From assembly GCA_003141675.1 (NCBI GenBank), contig PLND01000042.1, positions 529 to 45,744 on the forward strand: a stretch of 45,216 nucleotides of DNA. The letters are read 5' to 3'. A program made the position numbers and the translations under genes. Each line of letters starts with the position of its first letter. Position 1 is the stretch's first letter. Positions 41,671 through 45,216 of the stretch are shown piece after piece. The notes under the pieces were generated by a model that saw only the letters and a program-made list of their open reading frames with translations, was not told the DNA's origin and ran no database searches. Source of the DNA: Anaerolineae bacterium (GTDB lineage Bacteria; Chloroflexota; Anaerolineae; Anaerolineales; RBG-16-64-43).

Positions 41671-43656
41671 ATGGCCATTCGCATCGATTCCAACGGGCTG
41701 TATCTTGACGGCCGGCGCATCCCGCTGTATTCCGGTTCCGTGCATTATTGGCGGTATTCACCGAATACCTGGCCAACCCTGTTGGAACGGATCAAAGAAC
41801 TTGGTTTTGAAATCATTCAATCTCCCGTACCCTGGGGCTTGCACGAAAGCGGGCCGGGGATTTTCGATTTCGGCGAGAAGAATCCCCAAAAAGGGCTTCC
41901 GCAGTTTCTCGATCTGTGCACTAAAGCCGGAATCTTGGCGATCCTGCGCCCCGGACCCTTTGTCGGAGAAGACATGCCGTTCGGAGGATTCCCCCTTCGG
42001 GTGATCCGGAATTCCGCCGTATGGGCGCTCACTTCCACGGGCGCACCGGCCCTGTCGACCCGCTATGCGACCCCGTTTCCCATCCCATCGTATGCCAGCG
42101 AGAAGTTTCTCCAGGAGGTGGGAAAGTTCCTCGACGCCCTGGCACCGGTGCTTGCATCGCGCCAATACCCTGACGGGCCGGTCATCCTGTGCCAGATGAA
42201 TAAAGAGTCGGCCTTTATGGGACGCACGCAGGCCTACGACCTCGACTATTGTACGGAGTCCATCACTCTTTTCCGCAATTTTCTTTCCGAGAAATATGGT
42301 GCCATCGAGAATCTCAATACCGTCTACGCAACAAAGTATTCCGCCTATTCCGAAATAGCCGCGCCGAAGCGGTGTGAAGCCACAGTCCAACGGGATATCC
42401 CCGCATACCTCGATTGGGTGGAATACAAGGAGTACCTCATCCGCCGCTTCTACCAGCGGCTCGGCGGGATGTTCCGCGACCGGGGAATTTCGATTCCGCT
42501 TTCCATCGACGGTCCGTCGATCTTTTCCACTCCGATGGATTCCATCGGATTGCAGAAATCCCTGGAAATAACCTTGACGGGGATGGAAGTGGATCCGAAT
42601 TCCTCGGATTACCCGGCTTTGGCGAGGCAAATCCGCTATTTGACGGGGACCAGCAAACTGCCGTTCGTCTCCAAGTTTGGTTCGGGCAATTCCTGGTTTG
42701 CACCGCGCGTCAGCTCACCCCACGAGGAAGAATTCGCAATTCTGAGCGCCGTGATGCACGGAATGACAGCGGTAAATTTTCACATGCTGGCGGAGGGGGA
42801 TCGTTGGGTGGGCGCGCCGATATCCCGGGATGGCGCGTTCCGCGAGGAATTTGCGGACCTCTTCCGCCATCTGCATTCCTTCTTCGTAAAATATGGGGTT
42901 TGGGAAAGCAAAAAAAACTGCCGGACCTTGGTGGTGCTGTCGTACGAATTGGAGCGGTATCATCTGGCGGCGTCGACGATGAATTACGCCTATCTCGGTT
43001 TAATCCGCATCCCGGCGGTTTTTTCGGAAGTATCCCTCCCGCTGGGATTCCAAATCGATCCGGCTCGGCAATCCATCTATGAGGAAGGAAGCTGGATCCA
43101 GGAGGCGTGCGGGTTCCTGGAAAACGCGCAAGTGGAATACAACCTGTCGGACAGTCACCTGGAACTCGATGAGATGACCAAGTACGATTTAGTGTTCCTT
43201 CCAACCGCCGATTTTATGGACCTCAGGGAACAGGAAAAGTTCCTGGAATTTGCCGACCGCGGAGGGCATCTGGTTTTCGGACCGGGATTGCCCTCACTCG
43301 ACGGCAGAATGAATCCGGGGTCGATATTGAAAAATGCGATCCAAATTCCGGGAACCCAAACCCGCGGGTCTGGGAAGATCACTTATCTGCCCGCCTTCGA
43401 TGCGGCCAAGGAACTGATCACAGCGGACATACCGAACGTCGTTCTCCTGGACAACCCGGACCTGCGCCTGACCATCCGGGGAGGATCCTACAACCTGGTA
43501 TTTCTTGCCAATCCGACGACGGCGAACCAGCGGTCGATGATAATCTCCTCCTGGCCTTTACGCGGGGTGTGGAACGCACCGGAAGAAACCCAGACGGGAT
43601 CGGTGACTACCGAGATCGGCCCGCATACCGTCCAGGTATGGGAGGTCCTGAAATGA
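41671..43656 (+). CDS. GH35-like (beta-galactosidase fold) protein with altered catalytic motifs
   Basis: 661 residues; GGAG nine bases before the ATG. The N-terminal barrel is GH35-like: DGRRIPLYSGSVHYWRYSPNTWPTLLERIKELGF and LRPGPFVGEDMPFGGFP. The acid/base site, usually N-E in QVENEYG, reads CQMNKESA (Lys178, Glu179). The nucleophile site, usually T-E-F-W-G-W-F, reads VSKFGSGNSWF, with Lys335 where the Glu is expected; the next family block is still recognisable (AVNFHMLAEGDRWVGAP). So it may be a sugar-binding pseudoenzyme or use other residues. No signal peptide. The next gene overlaps by four bases, so the two are co-translated. They lie 165 bases after the glycan run, possibly under their own promoter. 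Confidence 0.82.
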   Translation: MAIRIDSNGLYLDGRRIPLYSGSVHYWRYSPNTWPTLLERIKELGFEIIQSPVPWGLHESGPGIFDFGEKNPQKGLPQFLDLCTKAGILAILRPGPFVGEDMPFGGFPLRVIRNSAVWALTSTGAPALSTRYATPFPIPSYASEKFLQEVGKFLDALAPVLASRQYPDGPVILCQMNKESAFMGRTQAYDLDYCTESITLFRNFLSEKYGAIENLNTVYATKYSAYSEIAAPKRCEATVQRDIPAYLDWVEYKEYLIRRFYQRLGGMFRDRGISIPLSIDGPSIFSTPMDSIGLQKSLEITLTGMEVDPNSSDYPALARQIRYLTGTSKLPFVSKFGSGNSWFAPRVSSPHEEEFAILSAVMHGMTAVNFHMLAEGDRWVGAPISRDGAFREEFADLFRHLHSFFVKYGVWESKKNCRTLVVLSYELERYHLAASTMNYAYLGLIRIPAVFSEVSLPLGFQIDPARQSIYEEGSWIQEACGFLENAQVEYNLSDSHLELDEMTKYDLVFLPTADFMDLREQEKFLEFADRGGHLVFGPGLPSLDGRMNPGSILKNAIQIPGTQTRGSGKITYLPAFDAAKELITADIPNVVLLDNPDLRLTIRGGSYNLVFLANPTTANQRSMIISSWPLRGVWNAPEETQTGSVTTEIGPHTVQVWEVLK

Positions 43657-44441
43657 TCGCCCGTGATGTGGAAATCGTCGACCTGCGGCCCGGGATTTGG
43701 CGGAACCTGATATCTCTCATGGACGTTTCCAGATTGTCCGACATCCGGCCCGTGCAGCCCAACATCCTTTCCATCCTGCATCACAGCGGGAAAGTCCTCC
43801 GCGTGTATGCACCGGCGGGTTTCCGGGTTCCGACGATCGAGCAGGTGGATGATCCCCAGGAACTCGCCAAGAAACTGTATTACCAGTTGCCGGGTTTGGA
43901 AAGCGTTCAGATTCTGGAACGGGACAGCCTGATGCTGTTTTCCGACCAAGTTCAAAGAATGGATTGGATGCCGAGCGATATGGAGGATTTTGCACTGCAT
44001 GCCTTTCACCTCGCGGGACAGGACCCGGCCGGCCTATCTTTTTTTCCGCCATTTTCCTGGAAGTGGAACGGCTTTCCGCTCGAAGAGGTTCGCACCTGGC
44101 TGGCTTCCGGACCGGATCCCTGCGCTTATTTCCTAGGGGTTGTGCGGGATGGGGCGCCCTGGCTGACGCTGATTTTGCGCGCGGCCGAGAAAAAAGTGCG
44201 GCTCATCACCACCATCGATTATTTGAAGAGGTTTGACGTCCCCGTCGAAAGGTTGCCTGCCAGCCCGAAGGATCTGGCCGTCGTTTGCGACTCGATCCAC
44301 GCCCACGTTGCGCCGATCCGCGCCGCGTTGATTTGCGATTACATGGTGTTTGCCAAGCTCCTGACCTCCGAGGAGAAACGTCGGGACCTGATGCTGGCCG
44401 CGGCGGACGGGTTGGCTTCCTCTTTCGGCATTTTGGAATAA
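43653..44441 (+). CDS. Protein of unknown function coupled to the GH35-like gene
   Basis: 262 residues. ATG 43653 overlaps the preceding stop as ATGA, which argues for translational coupling and against the longer in-frame start at 43569. It is soluble, without signal peptide or membrane helix. Recognisable features are few: an opening IVDLRPGIWRNLISLMDVSRLSD, an Asp/Glu-rich middle and LWSDY-like blocks, with PWLTLILRAAEKKVRLITTIDYLKRF suggesting an alpha/beta domain. I do not recognise the family. Coupling implies it works with the GH35-like protein. Confidence 0.75.
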   Translation: MIARDVEIVDLRPGIWRNLISLMDVSRLSDIRPVQPNILSILHHSGKVLRVYAPAGFRVPTIEQVDDPQELAKKLYYQLPGLESVQILERDSLMLFSDQVQRMDWMPSDMEDFALHAFHLAGQDPAGLSFFPPFSWKWNGFPLEEVRTWLASGPDPCAYFLGVVRDGAPWLTLILRAAEKKVRLITTIDYLKRFDVPVERLPASPKDLAVVCDSIHAHVAPIRAALICDYMVFAKLLTSEEKRRDLMLAAADGLASSFGILE

Positions 44442-44840
44442 ACATTCGCGCGGCTTATTGCACGGCAGATAATTTTCTACCGGCCTATAGTCCGGAATTT
44501 ATTCAGGTAAAAGATGCCTCATATTGAGCGCCGATATTATTATGGGAAGTCAGTTCGCGATGCAGCGCCCCACTATTGATAGACAACTATTTCGTACCGA
44601 TTGTTGGGCCTCTGGATGAGTTATGGATTGAGGGAATCCTGCGCCTCCAGACTCCGGCGCAGGGCGATCTGCATGCGATACAGTATATCTGTCCGACGAT
44701 GGGCGGCGTGAAAACTCCCGGGCGCCCGGATGATCGCGTTAACCTTGATCGAATCGATAAGCAAGGGGTTTTAACCTTACAATTTCGACGCCCGGATGCC
44801 GCGCAGGAGCGGGAGCAGGAAAACGAAATCTCCGGTTTTG
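44442..44840. other. Intergenic stretch with no recognised gene
   Basis: About 400 bases between the unknown protein and the terminator of the sugar permease. An open frame (from 44576 on the plus strand) runs through the terminator hairpin and into the permease gene, has no Shine-Dalgarno and no family resemblance, and was not accepted. No tRNA or repeat was seen; a regulatory region is possible. Confidence 0.5.
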
Positions 44841-44888
44841 TAAAAAAAAACTCCCCGACGGAGGGAGCGATGGATCCGCCGGGGAGTT
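44841..44888 (-). terminator. Intrinsic terminator of the sugar permease gene
   Basis: On the minus strand a 13-base GC-rich arm AACTCCCCGGCGG pairs with CCGTCGGGGAGTT (one G-T pair) and is followed by a run of nine T. It lies 40 bases after the permease stop at 44929. This is the clearest terminator in the window. Confidence 0.88.
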
Positions 44889-44928
44889 ACAGCATCTCGA
44901 ATAAGCGACACCGATTGCGAATCGGGTG

Positions 44929-45216
44929 TTATTTTGCCCTGGTGCGGGTGGCCACATCAAAAATAACCGCGGCCGCGAGCACGCCGGCTCGGACGATGTA
45001 CTGGTAGGATATATCTATGCCCATGAGGTTCATGCCGTTGGTCAGGGACGCCATCACCAAGGCGCCGATGATCGACCCGACCACCCTGCCGACCCCGCCG
45101 GACACCGCGACGCCGCCTACAAAAGCCGCCGCGATGGCATCCAATTCAAATAGGGTTCCCGCCGTTGTCGAGGCGGACCGCAACCAGGACGCAAACACGA
45201 TACCCGACAGCGCGGA
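44929..45216 (-). CDS. Sugar ABC transporter permease, C-terminus (XylH/RbsC-like; 5' part beyond window)
   Basis: 95 residues reach from the right edge to the stop at 44929. FELDAIAAAFVGGVAVSGGVGRVVGSIIGALVMASLTNGMNLMG is the conserved C-terminal permease motif of the carbohydrate uptake CUT2 group (xylose, ribose and multiple-monosaccharide permeases), followed by the last helix YIVRAGVLAAAVIFDVATR. The preceding residues SALSGIVFASWLRSAS continue the family pattern. The substrate cannot be read from this piece; the SxGG-VGRVVG form is nearest to XylH/GguB. Expected partners (ATPase, binding protein) would lie to the right of the window. Confidence 0.9.
   Translation of the reverse strand, partial: SALSGIVFASWLRSASTTAGTLFELDAIAAAFVGGVAVSGGVGRVVGSIIGALVMASLTNGMNLMGIDISYQYIVRAGVLAAAVIFDVATRTRAK

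Noticed and set aside
44576-45007. 143-residue plus-strand open frame
   Set aside because: It reads through the permease terminator and into the antisense of the permease gene, with no ribosome site and no family resemblance.

Overview
The window looks like a chromosomal stretch of a GC-rich member of the Chloroflexota, probably Anaerolineae. This is inferred from gene content and style: class B PBPs with an NTF2-like domain, a GH57/GlgB polyglucan set, a 57-residue membrane protein of a type I associate with Anaerolineae, many palindromic intergenic repeats, and TTG starts. No rRNA, convincing tRNA, CRISPR array, integrase or transposase was seen, so the taxonomic call stays tentative.

Region 1 (1-5090, minus strand): secreted C39-like/LysM protein, a GAF-rich sensor histidine kinase, and a CorC/HlyC-type membrane protein cut by the left edge. 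Region 2 (5489-12381, plus): maf, two tandem paralogous transpeptidases (PBPs), and rsgA. The second PBP is preceded by a broken copy of the maf 3' end, so the PBP pair arose by tandem duplication of a maf-tail/PBP unit. Region 3 (12596-17301): a lipoprotein, a PPC/DUF296 protein, a DUF362 protein, two proteins with a beta-rich (possibly arrestin-like) module, and a convergent AAA ATPase. Region 4 (17814-26025): polyglucan metabolism, with a GH13 alpha-glucosidase, GlgB and a large GH57 enzyme, interrupted by an ABC exporter. A possible structured RNA and a small membrane protein follow.

Region 5 (26837-41505, plus) is a surface-glycan locus behind a strong sigma70-like promoter. It opens with an unusual in-frame fusion of a minimal Wzz-like membrane module to a UDP-sugar 6-dehydrogenase. 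A UDP-uronate-type epimerase, a 2-hydroxyacid dehydrogenase, a second SDR epimerase, a NeuA-like cytidylyltransferase and a HAD phosphatase follow. Then come the Wzm/Wzt export pair, a methyltransferase, a PIG-L deacetylase, a WbqC protein and three related GT4 glycosyltransferases. Most of these genes overlap or sit within tens of bases. The run is interrupted between the HAD gene and wzm by a cassette: a four-helix-bundle (S23) gene framed by inverted heptanucleotide-repeat arms.

Region 6 (41671-45216): a GH35-like protein whose two catalytic glutamate signatures look altered, a translationally coupled protein of unknown function, a stretch with no recognised gene, and on the minus strand the C-terminus of a sugar ABC permease with a clear intrinsic terminator.

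The best candidates for something undescribed are the glycan-precursor module (NeuA-like enzyme with no sialate/Kdo-type synthase beside it), the Wzz-dehydrogenase fusion with an internal start, the S23 cassette with heptad arms, the GH35-like pseudoenzyme pair, and the structured element at 26062-26178.
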